DNA of 44,493 bases from Kordiimonadaceae bacterium (GCA_016765035.1 JAESQS010000138.1:1-44493); one strand, 5' to 3'. Positions 26,775 to 36,350 are shown, numbered from the stretch's first letter. Numbers and translations are program-made. The notes: generated by a model not told the origin, from the letters alone.

Positions 26775-27301
26775 GAGGCTTTCCTTGCCCCTTGTATTGT
26801 ACCTTCAGAGGCCCTTGCCGTATGGCGTGTGTGGGCTACTGATTTTGTGCCGCGATAGTCGGTTTGGTAAAATAGTTGGAACCGTTCTAGGGCTGTTTCA
26901 AACGCAGCAACACGTTCTTCAGCAACATCAGCCGTATCAAAGCCTGCGCGCATTAAAAATGTAGCTTGGTCAGGGATCACATGGCCTGTGGCACGAATTT
27001 CACCGTTAAAGCCCAGGTCTTTGCGAAGCCGTACAGCAATGGAGAAGCCGCGACCATCTGTGAAGGCTGGAAAATCAATAACAACAAAGGCCAGTTTGTT
27101 CACAAGCGGTGCAAGGTCGTTGTAATCAGTATCCGTGCCAAGAATGACACCAACACTGCCAGCATCGGCGAAAAACGCTTCGCTTTCCTCTGTGAAACGC
27201 GCGAGCGGCACAGCCACGCTTGCGCCTGCGGTGGTGGTTTCATCAGCTGCTAAAGCAGTCCATTCACCAGCTACAGTGCCATTTAAACTAAGCAACGTCA
27301 T
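26771..27301 (-). CDS. DUF934 protein of the sulfate-assimilation operon
   Basis: This 176-residue protein carries the DUF934 core IDFPAFTDGRGFS, the RATGHV(I)PDQ stretch and a following RAGFD. The family is almost always found beside sulfite reductase and CysH in proteobacteria, but its biochemical role is unknown. ATG 27301 is chosen over the longer open frame because AAGGAGG lies seven bases upstream and the extension is antisense-like. It overlaps the end of cysI by 14 bp and the start of cysH by four, so the three are translationally coupled. Confidence 0.9.
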   Translation of the reverse strand: MTLLSLNGTVAGEWTALAADETTTAGASVAVPLARFTEESEAFFADAGSVGVILGTDTDYNDLAPLVNKLAFVVIDFPAFTDGRGFSIAVRLRKDLGFNGEIRATGHVIPDQATFLMRAGFDTADVAEERVAAFETALERFQLFYQTDYRGTKSVAHTRHTARASEGTIQGARKAS

Positions 27302-28942
27302 AGACTGCCTCCTTGAATACTTGTGCGCCAACACGGCGGTAGGTGGCGAGGAATTCTTCGCCTTCTTCGCGTTCACCCAAATAGACAGCAACTACTTTTT
27401 CAAGAGCATCTACAATGGCATGTTCGTCAAAGCCCGGTCCAAGGATAGCAGCTTTGGACGCGTCTTCTGCGCCGGAACCACCAAGCAAAAGCTGGTAACT
27501 TTCTTCGCCTTTACGGTCCACACCCAAAATGCCGATATGGCCAGCATGGTGGTGCCCACATGAGTTAATGCAGCCAGACATTTTAACTTTTAGAGGGCCA
27601 ATGTCTTGCAGGCGCTTCATATCGTCAAAGCGCTTGGTGATCGCCTGCGCAATGGGGATAGAGCGGCATTAGCAAGCGCACAATAATCCAGACCCGGGCA
27701 CACAATCATATCGGTCAGCAAGCCAACGTTGGCAGTGCCAAGTCCGGCTTCGTCAAGGTCTGTCCAGATGGCGGGCAGGTCTTTTTTGGCGACATGTGGC
27801 AAAATCAAATTCTGCTCGTGGCTGATACGCAATTCGCTATGGCTATATTCATCAGCCAGCGCGGCAACCAAATCCATTTGCTCAGCCGTTGCATCCCCGG
27901 CGATACCGCCATGTGGCTTCAGGCTGATGGTTACATTCACATGGCCCGGCACCTTGTGCGGGTTGGTGTTATTGGTAATCCATGAGGCAAAAATGAAGTT
28001 TTTCGCAGCAAGCGTATTCACGCCTTCGTCTTCGTCGGCCAACACAGGAAGCGGTGGCGGCGAGAAGAATGCAGTAATGCGGGCAATTTCTTCTGCGGGC
28101 ACATCAATAGGGATATGTTTAATCTTCGCCCATTCTTCCTCAACCTGACGCGTAAACTCTTCTGTGCCAGTTGCCTCAACCAGAATTTTAATCCGGGCTT
28201 TATATTTATTGTCGCGGCGGCCGTGCTCGTTATAAACGCGCAAAATGGCTTCCATATAGCTAAGGAAGTCAGCTTCTGGCAGAAACTCACGAACGGTTTT
28301 TCCGATAACTGGCGTACGGCCCATGCCGCCACCAACAAGAACTTCAAAACCAATGGCACCAGCGTCATTGGTTTTTAAAATCAAGCCAATGTCGTGCCAT
28401 TTTACAGCGGCCCGGTCAGTGCCTGCGGCTGTGATAGCAAACTTAAACTTACGCGGCAAAAAGCTAAATTCCGGGTGGAAGCTAGACCACTGGCGCAGCA
28501 ATTCAGCATACGGGCGTGGATCTGCAACTTCATCAGCTGTCGCACCGGCAAACTGGTCTGTAGTTACATTGCGAATACAGTTGCCTGATGTTTGGATGGC
28601 GTGCATTTCTACTTCTGCAAGCTCTTCCAATATGTCTGGTGTTTCGCTTAGTTTTGGCCAGTTATACTGGATATTCTGCCGTGTGGTGAAGTGGCCATAG
28701 CCTTTGTCATACCGACGGGCGATATGGGCAAGACGGCGCATCTGGTCAGCAGACACCGTGCCATATGGCACTGCAACACGCAGCATATAGGCGTGCAATT
28801 GCAGGTATAGGCCGTTCATCAAACGCAGCGGGCGAAATTCTTCTTCCGTCAGTTCGCCTTTTACCCGGCGCTCTACTTGGTCACGGAATTCGTCAACGCG
28901 GGATTTTACCAGCGCATGGTCGTAATCATCATAGGCGTACAT
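27288..28942 (-). pseudogene. cysI: Nitrite/sulfite reductase hemoprotein, split by a one-base frameshift
   Basis: Siroheme and [4Fe-4S] sulfite reductases convert sulfite to sulfide. From ATG 28942 (GGGAGG seven bases upstream) the first frame encodes about 430 residues, including TSGNCIRNV and the first cluster pair in CPGLDYC. It then slips to a stop at 27617. The second pair, SGCINSCGHHHAGHIG, is in the next frame, which runs to 27288. Adding one C after GCC at about 27665 gives A-R-S-I-P-I-A-Q and joins them into about 550 residues, the normal size. The break falls between the two pairs of cluster ligands, so the short product would be inactive. It could also be a sequencing error, since the cell would otherwise lose sulfite reduction. 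Confidence 0.88.
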
Positions 28943-29262
28943 TAAAGTGCCTCCCAATCAGTAGAAACTTGGTATCCCAGATCAGCGCGTACGCTTGGGC
29001 CTTTTGCTTGCATCACATGCTTCATGTGCGCCGGGTAGGGGGCACCGTCGGTGACAACTGCGCCAATAAGCTCACAGCCAGCGACGGTATTATCCGCAAC
29101 GCTTTCGTTTGCTTTGGCAAGGAGGGCATCAGCAGCTTCATTTTCTGCATAGGCACCGTCGTTAGGTGCCGCACTCCAGCCATTGCCGGTGAAAAACACC
29201 ACACGTCCATCACCAAGGTTATTGGCGAGGATCATTTGAGGCCCTTTAATTTTTTTAGCCAT
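28942..29262 (-). CDS. DUF2849 protein of the sulfate-assimilation operon
   Basis: A 106-residue soluble protein, matching DUF2849, a small alphaproteobacterial family always found next to cysG or cysI as far as I recall. Motifs such as ANNLGDGRVVF and PYPAHMKHVM are present; there are no catalytic residues that I can name. AAAGGAG lies eight bases before the ATG. Its TAA overlaps the cysI ATG (TAATG), pointing to coupling with the reductase. A role in sulfite reductase assembly or siroheme delivery is a guess. Confidence 0.85.
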   Translation of the reverse strand: MAKKIKGPQMILANNLGDGRVVFFTGNGWSAAPNDGAYAENEAADALLAKANESVADNTVAGCELIGAVVTDGAPYPAHMKHVMQAKGPSVRADLGYQVSTDWEAL

Positions 29263-29276
29263 GCCTGACTACTCCT

Positions 29277-30695
29277 TTACGCGATCGCTGACTGGGTCAG
29301 CGCATCAAACTCTGTTGGTGCAAGGTCGATGGCGTTTCTGACAACGTCACCGATCAATAAGAGTGCCGGGCTTTTTACAGCATTTTCTGTAACAAGCTGC
29401 GGCAATGTTTCTAAGGTGCCGTAAAAACAGCGTTCGTTGGCGCGGGTACCATTTTCAACAACAGCAACAAGGGTTGAACCCTTGACGCCATGTTCCATTA
29501 GGCCCGCAGAAATTTTTGGGGCGCTTTTAACCCCCATATAAACTGCCAGTGTTTGCTCTTTGCCTGCCAGTCGCGCCCAATCCTTAAAAGTGCCGTCTTG
29601 CAGGTGGCCTGTCACAAGTGTCAGGCTGTTGCTATGCTCGCGGTCTGTCATAGGGATTTGCGCACTGGCTGCAATGCCTTGGAAGGCGCTAATGCCGGGG
29701 ATAACTTCAGTATGGATATCGTGGGCGCGCAGTTGGTTCAGTTCTTCGCCAGCACGTGCAAGTAAAAGCGGATCACCGCCCTTAAGGCGTACAACACGTT
29801 TGCCTGCCAGGGCTTCTTCCACGATCAGCGCATTGATGCCATCTTGGCCTACACCGTGGTTGCCTTCGCGTTTGCCAACATAGATAAGCTGTGCGTCCCT
29901 GCGGCCAAGAGCCAATACATCGCGGCTCACAAGCCGGTCATAGATAATTACATCAGCTTGCTGCAAGGCCCGGTGGGCTTTAATTGTCAGCAAGTCTGGG
30001 TCGCCGGGGCCAGCCCCTACTATTTGTACTTGGCCAGATGTTGCGCCTACGCGGTGGTTTTTCGCGGCCTCTATAATAAGCTGTTCAACCTCTGCTTCTG
30101 CAAAATCAGCATATTTACCCGCGTTGTCATAAAGACGGTCCCAAAACAGGCGGCGGCGTGTGCTTTCAGGAATAATGCTTCTAACCCGGTTGCGCACGGT
30201 ACCAGCGGCTGCTGCGAGCGTGCCGAGCGATGGCGGGGTTATTTGCTCAAGGCTGTTTCTTAACCGGCGCACAAACACAGGCGCATTACCGCCGGATGAA
30301 AAGGCTACTTGAAGTGGCCCCCGTGTGAATTGTGCTGGGGTGATGAAATTGCTCTTTGAAGGCGTATCAACCACATTTACGGGTAGCTTGCGGGCATTGG
30401 CAAGGCGCAAGGCGCGTTCTTCGGTTAAGTCATCGTCTGTGGAGATATAGACTAATGTTTTGTCAGCCAAGTCGTCTTCGCAGAAGGGGCGATCATGCGC
30501 CCGAATTTCGTTTTGACCAATTACAACGTCGCTAAGGCCTGCTTCATCGAGTGATTTGCTGGCATTTGCGCTGACAACAGTGATACGCGCGCCTGTGTCG
30601 AGGAATAGGGCAGCTTTGGCCATGGCACCAGCGTTTGCACCCACAATAAGGATGTGGTGTTTCTCGGCTGTTAAAAAAACAGGTATGTTTGCCAT
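29277..30695 (-). CDS. cysG: Siroheme synthase (precorrin-2 dehydrogenase / uroporphyrinogen-III methyltransferase)
   Basis: CysG makes siroheme, the cofactor of the CysI reductase encoded two genes downstream. The 472 residues contain an N-terminal NAD-binding dehydrogenase/ferrochelatase part (HILIVGANAGAMAKA, then STDD near residue 93) and a C-terminal SAM-dependent methyltransferase starting near residue 225 (VGAGPGDPDLLT, YDRLVS, RLKGGDP). Both halves look complete, giving the usual two-domain length. The ATG at 30695 follows GGAGAC. It is the first gene of the cysG-DUF2849-cysI-DUF934-cysH operon. Confidence 0.95.
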   Translation of the reverse strand: MANIPVFLTAEKHHILIVGANAGAMAKAALFLDTGARITVVSANASKSLDEAGLSDVVIGQNEIRAHDRPFCEDDLADKTLVYISTDDDLTEERALRLANARKLPVNVVDTPSKSNFITPAQFTRGPLQVAFSSGGNAPVFVRRLRNSLEQITPPSLGTLAAAAGTVRNRVRSIIPESTRRRLFWDRLYDNAGKYADFAEAEVEQLIIEAAKNHRVGATSGQVQIVGAGPGDPDLLTIKAHRALQQADVIIYDRLVSRDVLALGRRDAQLIYVGKREGNHGVGQDGINALIVEEALAGKRVVRLKGGDPLLLARAGEELNQLRAHDIHTEVIPGISAFQGIAASAQIPMTDREHSNSLTLVTGHLQDGTFKDWARLAGKEQTLAVYMGVKSAPKISAGLMEHGVKGSTLVAVVENGTRANERCFYGTLETLPQLVTENAVKSPALLLIGDVVRNAIDLAPTEFDALTQSAIA

Positions 30696-31207
30696 GGCTA
30701 AAAGTCTCCAAACTCATTATTCGAGGGTGGTTCTATTTTCTTCGGTAGCTTTAAAGTGCAGCGGTAAAGAAAGTCAAACTAACCAACACTACTAAAAATA
30801 GGGATGATAGGCTTCTGCAACAAACGAGAAGATTTTACCTTTCACAGTAGATAAATTTTCCATAAAATGGTCTTTTAAGAAAATAATACAGTATAAATTT
30901 CTAAATATATTTATTATTATGGTATAATTTTACATGAAATTATATTTTAACAGAAAAATGAATATGCAGTTTCGGGGCTAGGTGAAATATCAGAAATTTA
31001 GGTGCTTTTGGATAGAAAATCTAATCATCAGCTTTGTTTTGAGGGTTTGTAGAATATTCACGTATAGTTGCGTGCCTTGTGTGGCGTACCTTTCTGCAGT
31101 CGAGGAAACTTACTGCCTTTCAGGATGAGAAACTATATGGCTTGTTGTGCTATTGCCATGTTCTTGGCACGCGGGTACATAGGAATTTGGGGTGGGAGCA
31201 CACAGAA
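30696..31207. other. 512-bp divergent intergenic region, A+T-rich in the middle
   Basis: This gap lies between the divergent cysG and ung genes. About 30870-30960 is strongly A+T-rich with TATTTATTATTATGG-like runs, unlike its surroundings. The frame of ung is open back to 31079, but that extension does not look like part of the protein. Apart from a possible cysG promoter I see no gene, repeat or terminator here. Confidence 0.5.
30750..30777 (-). promoter_or_regulatory. Possible promoter of the cysG operon
   Basis: On the minus strand TTGACT and TTTAAA are 16 bases apart, about 55-80 bp upstream of the cysG ATG. The -10 match is only fair. Confidence 0.3.
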
Positions 31208-31912
31208 ATGGACGATCTGATTGAATTGGAGGCTAGTTGGGGTTTAGCCTTGGCCCCAGAATTTACCAAGGACTATATGCAGCAGCTCAAAGCATTTTTG
31301 CACGGGGAACTTGCAGTAGGTAAAACCATATTCCCAAAAAATAGCGAGTATTTTGCAGCACTGAATCGGACGCCAGTGGATGAGGTGAAGGTGGTTATAT
31401 TGGGGCAGGATCCCTACCACGGTCCCGGTCAGGCACATGGCTTATGCTTTTCAGTGCAGCCCGGCGTGCCTGCGCCTCCGTCGCTTGTGAATATTTATAA
31501 AGAAATGGAAGATGACCTTGGCATTGTACGCGCCCATCATGGGTGTTTACATGCATGGGCAGACCAAGGCGTGCTGTTGTTGAACGCTGTATTGACGGTA
31601 GAGGCGCATAATGCGGCTTCGCATCAGGGGCGCGGGTGGGAAGCTTTCACTGATGCCATCATTGCTGAGCTTAATGAAAAGCATGAAAATCTGGTGTTTA
31701 TATTGTGGGGTGGTTATGCGCAAAAGAAGGGCGCGAAAATTGATGGTACGAAGCATTTGGTGTTGAAATCACCGCACCCCTCGCCCTTATCATCTTACCG
31801 TGGCTTTTTTGGTAGCAAACCCTTTTCCCAAACAAATGCCTATCTGGAAGCAAAGGGCAAAGCGCCCATTGTGTGGCAACTGCCTTCAGCCGGCGGTGGC
31901 CTATTGTTATAA
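31208..31912 (+). CDS. ung: Uracil-DNA glycosylase, family 1
   Basis: Ung removes uracil from DNA in base-excision repair. With the ATG at 31208 the protein has 234 residues, close to E. coli Ung. Motifs are [18 protein letters not shown] with the water-activating Asp68, [10 protein letters not shown], and the [13 protein letters not shown] loop with His190. The longer open frame to 31079 adds a Cys-rich stretch unlike the family, while 31208 has GGGAG upstream. Nothing unusual in the active site. It converges with the M20 peptidase gene across a copy of the palindromic element. Confidence 0.95.
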   Translation: MDDLIELEASWGLALAPEFTKDYMQQLKAFLHGELAVGKTIFPKNSEYFAALNRTPVDEVKVVILGQDPYHGPGQAHGLCFSVQPGVPAPPSLVNIYKEMEDDLGIVRAHHGCLHAWADQGVLLLNAVLTVEAHNAASHQGRGWEAFTDAIIAELNEKHENLVFILWGGYAQKKGAKIDGTKHLVLKSPHPSPLSSYRGFFGSKPFSQTNAYLEAKGKAPIVWQLPSAGGGLLL

Positions 31913-31930
31913 TAAGGCGCTGATAGCCTG

Positions 31931-31992
31931 CCCACACCCTGCTTACTTTATATGACCAACCACCCCACAGTGTAATCTATCGGGTGGTTGGG
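31931..31992. repeat. Palindromic intergenic element, short copy
   Basis: CCAACCACCCC (31956-31966) and GGGTGGTTGG (31982-31991) are inverted around CACAGTGTAATCTATC, nearly the centre of the full copy. The left flank CACCCTGCTTACT matches the copy at 7717-7816. It lies between the convergent ung and M20 peptidase genes, so it may act as a two-way transcript end, though neither side has a T run. Confidence 0.8.
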
Positions 31993-32001
31993 TAAAATTA
32001 T

Positions 32002-33399
32002 CTAGCTGGCGATGGCTTTTAGCAGCACATACCAATGCTCAAAATTATCATACAGTGCCACTACTGGCAGGCGTTCGTTTAGGCCATGGGCAAAACGGTC
32101 ACTGCTTTTGATATAAATGCCGTTCACGCCATAACTAGGAATGCCAGCCGCCCTAAAATGCATTCCATCTGTTCCGCCAGAGGACATGCTCGGAATAATT
32201 TTCAGGTTGGGGTATTTTGCATCTACGGCCTGTTGGACCGCAGCGAGTATATCGGCGCGCAGTGGTGATGCATCAGATTCGACGGGGTCGGAAATCATTT
32301 CAAACTCGACAGCCTCATTACCCACTATTTTTTTCAAAGTATTTTCGGTGTTTTGTACACCTTCTCCCGGGAAAACCCGGCAGTTAACTGTGGCAGTGGC
32401 AGATTGTGGCAATGCATTTTCAGCATGTCCGGCACTCAGCATGGTGGCGACACACGTTGTACCAATGGTGCCAACATAGTCGCTGCTAGTCCGTAAGGTT
32501 TTTATTGCGTCTTGGTCCTTGGGGTTTTTGGCGAAGGCGGTCATGGCTTTGCCCATTGCGCCTGGTGTGGTGGGGCCAGTGCCTTCAAAGAAAGCCTTGG
32601 TTAGCTCGTTTTGCCGAACAGGAAAACGGTATGCCTGAATTTTACGAAGGGCATCAGCAAGGTCGTAAATAGCATTGTCATCACGGGGGCGGCTGCTGTG
32701 GCCACCGGGATTGCGCACTGTAAGTGTATATGTAACGTAAGTTTTTTCTGCTGCTTGCATACCGTAAGCTGGCGGTGTGCTGCCGTCTTCTGGTAAAAGG
32801 CCGCCACCGGCATCTGAATTGAGCATGAACTCACTGTCTGTAAGGGCGCGGAATTCAGACACCAGCGCTTTGGTAGAGGCCATGCTGGTTTCTTCATCCC
32901 CCGAGAAGGCAATGATAAGGTCCCGGTTTGGCACCCAGCCTTCGGCTTTTAGGCGTAGAAAGACAGTGGTAACAGCCGTTAAGCCTGCTTTATTATCAAG
33001 CGTGCCGCGGCCAATGTAAAACCCGTCTTTTTCAATCAGTTTGTAGGGGTCTTCTGTCCAGTCTTTGCGCAAGGCATCGACTACATCCATATGGGCTGAA
33101 ATGCTAATGGGTTTTTTGCCAGAAGAGCCATCTCCACGGTAGCGCACAACAAGCGCCCCTGTTTTGCCGATGGGGAGTGTATGCACATCTTCTGCTGCAA
33201 ATCCGCCACTGATGAATTTTTTAGAGAGATAGTCCATCAGCAAAGGCACTTGCTCATGGCCTTTTGCCGTACGCATCTCAACTGCTGTGCGGTATATTTC
33301 AAAGCCGACTTGGCCAAATGGCATGTTTATGTCAGCAGCTAATGTAGGTGCGGTGGCCGCGCTTAACAGCGCCGCGCCAGTGATGAGTTGTTTAAGCAT
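32002..33399 (-). CDS. Exported M20/M25/M40-family metallopeptidase
   Basis: The 465-residue protein has a signal peptide (about residues 1-22, cut near TLAA) and the di-zinc peptidase plan: AHMDVV with His103 and Asp105, RGTLDNKAG with bridging Asp135, SGDEE with catalytic Glu169 and metal-binding Glu170, LNSDAGGG, and the late SSGGTDGMHF block. A dimerisation domain is inserted at about 215-330 (RNPGGHSSRP). It probably cleaves short peptides or acyl-amino acids in the periplasm; carboxypeptidase versus aminoacylase specificity is not decided. The ATG follows a GGGGGATAGA site, very like that of the prolyl oligopeptidase gene. Confidence 0.9.
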   Translation of the reverse strand: MLKQLITGAALLSAATAPTLAADINMPFGQVGFEIYRTAVEMRTAKGHEQVPLLMDYLSKKFISGGFAAEDVHTLPIGKTGALVVRYRGDGSSGKKPISISAHMDVVDALRKDWTEDPYKLIEKDGFYIGRGTLDNKAGLTAVTTVFLRLKAEGWVPNRDLIIAFSGDEETSMASTKALVSEFRALTDSEFMLNSDAGGGLLPEDGSTPPAYGMQAAEKTYVTYTLTVRNPGGHSSRPRDDNAIYDLADALRKIQAYRFPVRQNELTKAFFEGTGPTTPGAMGKAMTAFAKNPKDQDAIKTLRTSSDYVGTIGTTCVATMLSAGHAENALPQSATATVNCRVFPGEGVQNTENTLKKIVGNEAVEFEMISDPVESDASPLRADILAAVQQAVDAKYPNLKIIPSMSSGGTDGMHFRAAGIPSYGVNGIYIKSSDRFAHGLNERLPVVALYDNFEHWYVLLKAIAS

Positions 33400-33502
33400 T
33401 CTATCCCCCGTGACAGAGTTTGGTGAAAGTGAGATGGATATTATTCAAGCCAACTTTGTCAAAGCCCGACCTGTTGTGTAATTCTATTTTTGCGTGCAGG
33501 AT

Positions 33503-34012
33503 TTATGTCGCTCCGTCAAGCCATTTATACATGACGTGAACACCCACATACCCCAATTCAGCGTGGTTAAAGGCGCGGGGGATGGTACCAACGATGGTAA
33601 AACCCATTTTTTGCCAAAGAGACACTGCACCTTTGTTGCTTTCCACCACGGCATTATATTGCATGGCCTTGAAGCCGAGGGCCTGTGCCTGTTCCTGCGA
33701 ATGCTCACACATCATAGTGGCGATGCCGCGTCCTTGGGCCTTTGGGCTAACCATATAACCGCCGTTGGCTATATGGTCACCGGGGCCTTCTCTGTTTTTC
33801 GCGAGTTTGTACGTGCCCACGATCACTCCGTCTTCCCCATCACCATCTACTGCGACAAATGTCTTGGCTGACCTACGCATCCACATAGAAAGCGCGTCTG
33901 TATAGCTTATGTCACGGTCAATAGAATAGGTTGTGCCAGCAGAAACAATCTCTCGAAAGAACGGCCATATGTGCTGAAAATCTTCAGTCTTCGCTTCACG
34001 GATTACTATCAT
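33503..34012 (-). CDS. GNAT-family N-acetyltransferase
   Basis: The 169-residue protein follows the GNAT fold: IREAKTEDF at the start, then YKLAKNREG, and the acetyl-CoA pyrophosphate loop SPKAQGRGIA (about 89-98) on motif A, then NAVVESNKGAVSLWQKMGF, the usual motif B. The acceptor is unknown and may be a small molecule or protein. The ATG follows GAGGG. It lies 103 bp upstream of the M20 peptidase gene, same direction, but without a link that suggests function. Confidence 0.9.
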   Translation of the reverse strand: MIVIREAKTEDFQHIWPFFREIVSAGTTYSIDRDISYTDALSMWMRRSAKTFVAVDGDGEDGVIVGTYKLAKNREGPGDHIANGGYMVSPKAQGRGIATMMCEHSQEQAQALGFKAMQYNAVVESNKGAVSLWQKMGFTIVGTIPRAFNHAELGYVGVHVMYKWLDGAT

Positions 34013-34038
34013 ACGCCCTCTGTATTCAGATTAGGTAG

Positions 34039-34135
34039 CATTCGGTTTAATATGCGCCACAGCCCTCTACCCACCCTCAGACTTGTACTCTAGGGGAGGG
34101 AGTGTGGGCCAGTTGAGGCATGGAAGTTTTCCAGT
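34039..34135. repeat. Diverged copy of the palindromic intergenic element
   Basis: GCCACAGCCCTCTACCCACCCT and AGGGGAGGGAGTGTGGGC form an imperfect inverted repeat around a 14-nt centre (CAGACTTGTACTCT). The size, position between genes and pyrimidine-rich left arm fit the family, but base identity is weaker than for the other copies. Confidence 0.5.
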
Positions 34136-36235
34136 TTAGGGGTCTGACAGTTTTTTCAGGCTGTAAACCATTTGCAGTGCATCTGTATAGGCACGCTGTT
34201 TTAGGTTTGCAGCAGCGGAATGACCGCCTTCTGTGTTTTCATAATAGAGGACAGGCTTGCCCATATCAGCCATTTTTGCGGCCATTTTACGGGCGTGCCC
34301 AGGGTGAACTCTGTCGTCTTTTGTGGATGTATAGAAAAACACTTCTGGATAATCCGTATCATCCTTGATGTTTTGGTATGGTGAATAGGCGCGGATATAG
34401 GCGCGTTCTTCGGCTATATCCGGGTTGCCATATTCGCCCATCCATGAGGCCCCTGCAAGTAGGGTGTGATAGCGCATCATATCTAACAACGGTACAGCGC
34501 AAATAACCGCACCAAATAAGTCAGGGCGCTGTGTGGTCATAACGCCCACGAGCAACCCCCCGTTTGAACCGCCACGTATGCCCAAGTGTTTGGTACTTGT
34601 GAGGCCTGTTTCAATCAGGTGTTCAGCAACTGAGATAAAGTCATCATAAGCGCGCTGCCTGTTTTCCTTGAGGGCTGACTGGTGCCAATCTGGCCCAAAT
34701 TCACCCCCACCACGGATGTTGGCAATAGCATAAGCGCCGCCACTTTCCAGCCACAGCTTGCTAAACCCCTGCATGTAGCTGGGGGCAAGTGAAATTTCAA
34801 AGCCGCCATACCCATACAGCATGGTCGGGGTTTTACCGTTCATTTCAGTATTTTTTTGGCGGATTAGGAAATAGGGCACCATCGTGCCATCTTTGCTTTT
34901 ACTGAATTTTTGCTCGGTCACAAGCCCTGCGGCATCAAAGCGGGCAGGTAGTGATTGCAGCAGAATGGGCTCTTTGCCCCGGCTAACGCTGTAAAGCATG
35001 TCTGGTTGCAGAAAGCTTTCATAATTGAAGAAAGCATTATCGCTCCATTCGTCAGCGCTGACAGTGGAAATATTACCGTTTTGCGGCATAGTAATTTCCG
35101 AAATAATCCAGTCTTTACGCGGGAGAGTAGCTGCAAACAGCTTGCTTTTTACATCGTCAAGCACGCTGATAAAAATACGGCTCATGCCGATTGAAACAGT
35201 ATCGATCGCAAGGCGGCCTGTAGGCGCAAAAATACTGTTGATACTGCGCTCTGGCGTGCCGCCAATAGCATCTTCAACTTGCAAAGAGACAAGGGAACCT
35301 GACACATAGGTTTTGCCGCCTACATTCCAGTCCGCGCGTAATTGCATCACAATATGGCCAGCGAATATGCCTTGGAAATTGACCGCTAGCGGAATTTGAA
35401 GCGGACGCATTTCAGCGTCTTGCCCTTCGCCTTCCATTATGAAGACGATTTCGGTGAAAAAATCAGGGTAGCGGATAAAGCCAACATGATTGCCATCGGG
35501 CCTGTGGCTGGCAAACGGGAAGTTACCCATCTGTTTTACGTCACCCTCAGAAAGCAAGCGGGCATGTTCAATCGGTTCGCCACGTTTCCATAGCTTTACC
35601 TGATTAGGGTAACCGCTGTCTGTCAGGGTGTCTTCGCCAAAATCGGTGGCAATAAGTACAGTGTTTGTATCTACCCATACAAGGGTTTGTTTGGCTTCTT
35701 TTGTTTCAAAGCCGCCGCCAACAAAGCGTTTCATTATGGTGTCGAATTCGCGCACAACAACAGCGTCACCGCCGCCTCTGGATAAGGAGACCAAGCAGCT
35801 ACCAAAATCAGGTGGCAAGCATTCTCGGCCTTTATAGACCCAGTTTTCACCTTCATCGGCGGCAAGCTTGTCGATATCCAGTATATTTACCCAGCGGGGC
35901 GTGTCGCTTGAATAAGATTTAAGGCTGGCACGGCGCCATAGGCCCCGCACATGCGTTGCATCCTGCCAAAAGTTATGGACAGCGCCACCAAGCAGTTTCC
36001 CATATGGGATTTTGTCGCTGGCATTATAGTCTTTCAGGGCGCCTTCCTGCAGGGCCGAAAATCGAGCATCCGTTTCTAGGAGGCCAAGCGAATGTTTGTT
36101 ACGCTCTTCAACCCATTCGAGGGCTTTTTTGCCTTCCACTTCTTCGAGCCAGAGGAATTTATCTGTGTCTGACGCGTTGCTTGGCGCAACACTTGCGGTG
36201 ACTGCCATTAATACTCCTGCAATACCCTGTTTCAT
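34136..36235 (-). CDS. Prolyl oligopeptidase family (S9A) peptidase, exported
   Basis: The 699-residue protein has a signal peptide (residues 1 to about 22, ending ASVAPSNAS), an N-terminal beta-propeller (about 50-400), and a C-terminal alpha/beta-hydrolase catalytic domain. The catalytic triad is Ser557 in GGSNGG, an Asp at 640/641 in KDDRVHPGH, and His672 in EGGHSA. The GYGGFEISLAPSY and GGGEFGPDWH blocks are typical. It cuts after proline in short peptides, here probably in the periplasm. A GGGGGATAC site precedes the ATG. Confidence 0.93.
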   Translation of the reverse strand: MKQGIAGVLMAVTASVAPSNASDTDKFLWLEEVEGKKALEWVEERNKHSLGLLETDARFSALQEGALKDYNASDKIPYGKLLGGAVHNFWQDATHVRGLWRRASLKSYSSDTPRWVNILDIDKLAADEGENWVYKGRECLPPDFGSCLVSLSRGGGDAVVVREFDTIMKRFVGGGFETKEAKQTLVWVDTNTVLIATDFGEDTLTDSGYPNQVKLWKRGEPIEHARLLSEGDVKQMGNFPFASHRPDGNHVGFIRYPDFFTEIVFIMEGEGQDAEMRPLQIPLAVNFQGIFAGHIVMQLRADWNVGGKTYVSGSLVSLQVEDAIGGTPERSINSIFAPTGRLAIDTVSIGMSRIFISVLDDVKSKLFAATLPRKDWIISEITMPQNGNISTVSADEWSDNAFFNYESFLQPDMLYSVSRGKEPILLQSLPARFDAAGLVTEQKFSKSKDGTMVPYFLIRQKNTEMNGKTPTMLYGYGGFEISLAPSYMQGFSKLWLESGGAYAIANIRGGGEFGPDWHQSALKENRQRAYDDFISVAEHLIETGLTSTKHLGIRGGSNGGLLVGVMTTQRPDLFGAVICAVPLLDMMRYHTLLAGASWMGEYGNPDIAEERAYIRAYSPYQNIKDDTDYPEVFFYTSTKDDRVHPGHARKMAAKMADMGKPVLYYENTEGGHSAAANLKQRAYTDALQMVYSLKKLSDP

Positions 36236-36350
36236 TTTGTATCCCCCACTTGTTAGTAGTTGTATACCAATTTTCCAGTGTAAGAGGGCCTGCCCTTCCA
36301 GAATATTAGGGAGCCGTCTCTATACGGAACCTATCAATTTCAAAGGTCTT

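Noticed and set aside
31079-31207. N-terminal extension of uracil-DNA glycosylase by 43 residues
   Set aside because: No ribosome-binding site, not like the family N-terminus, and the ATG at 31208 gives the normal length.
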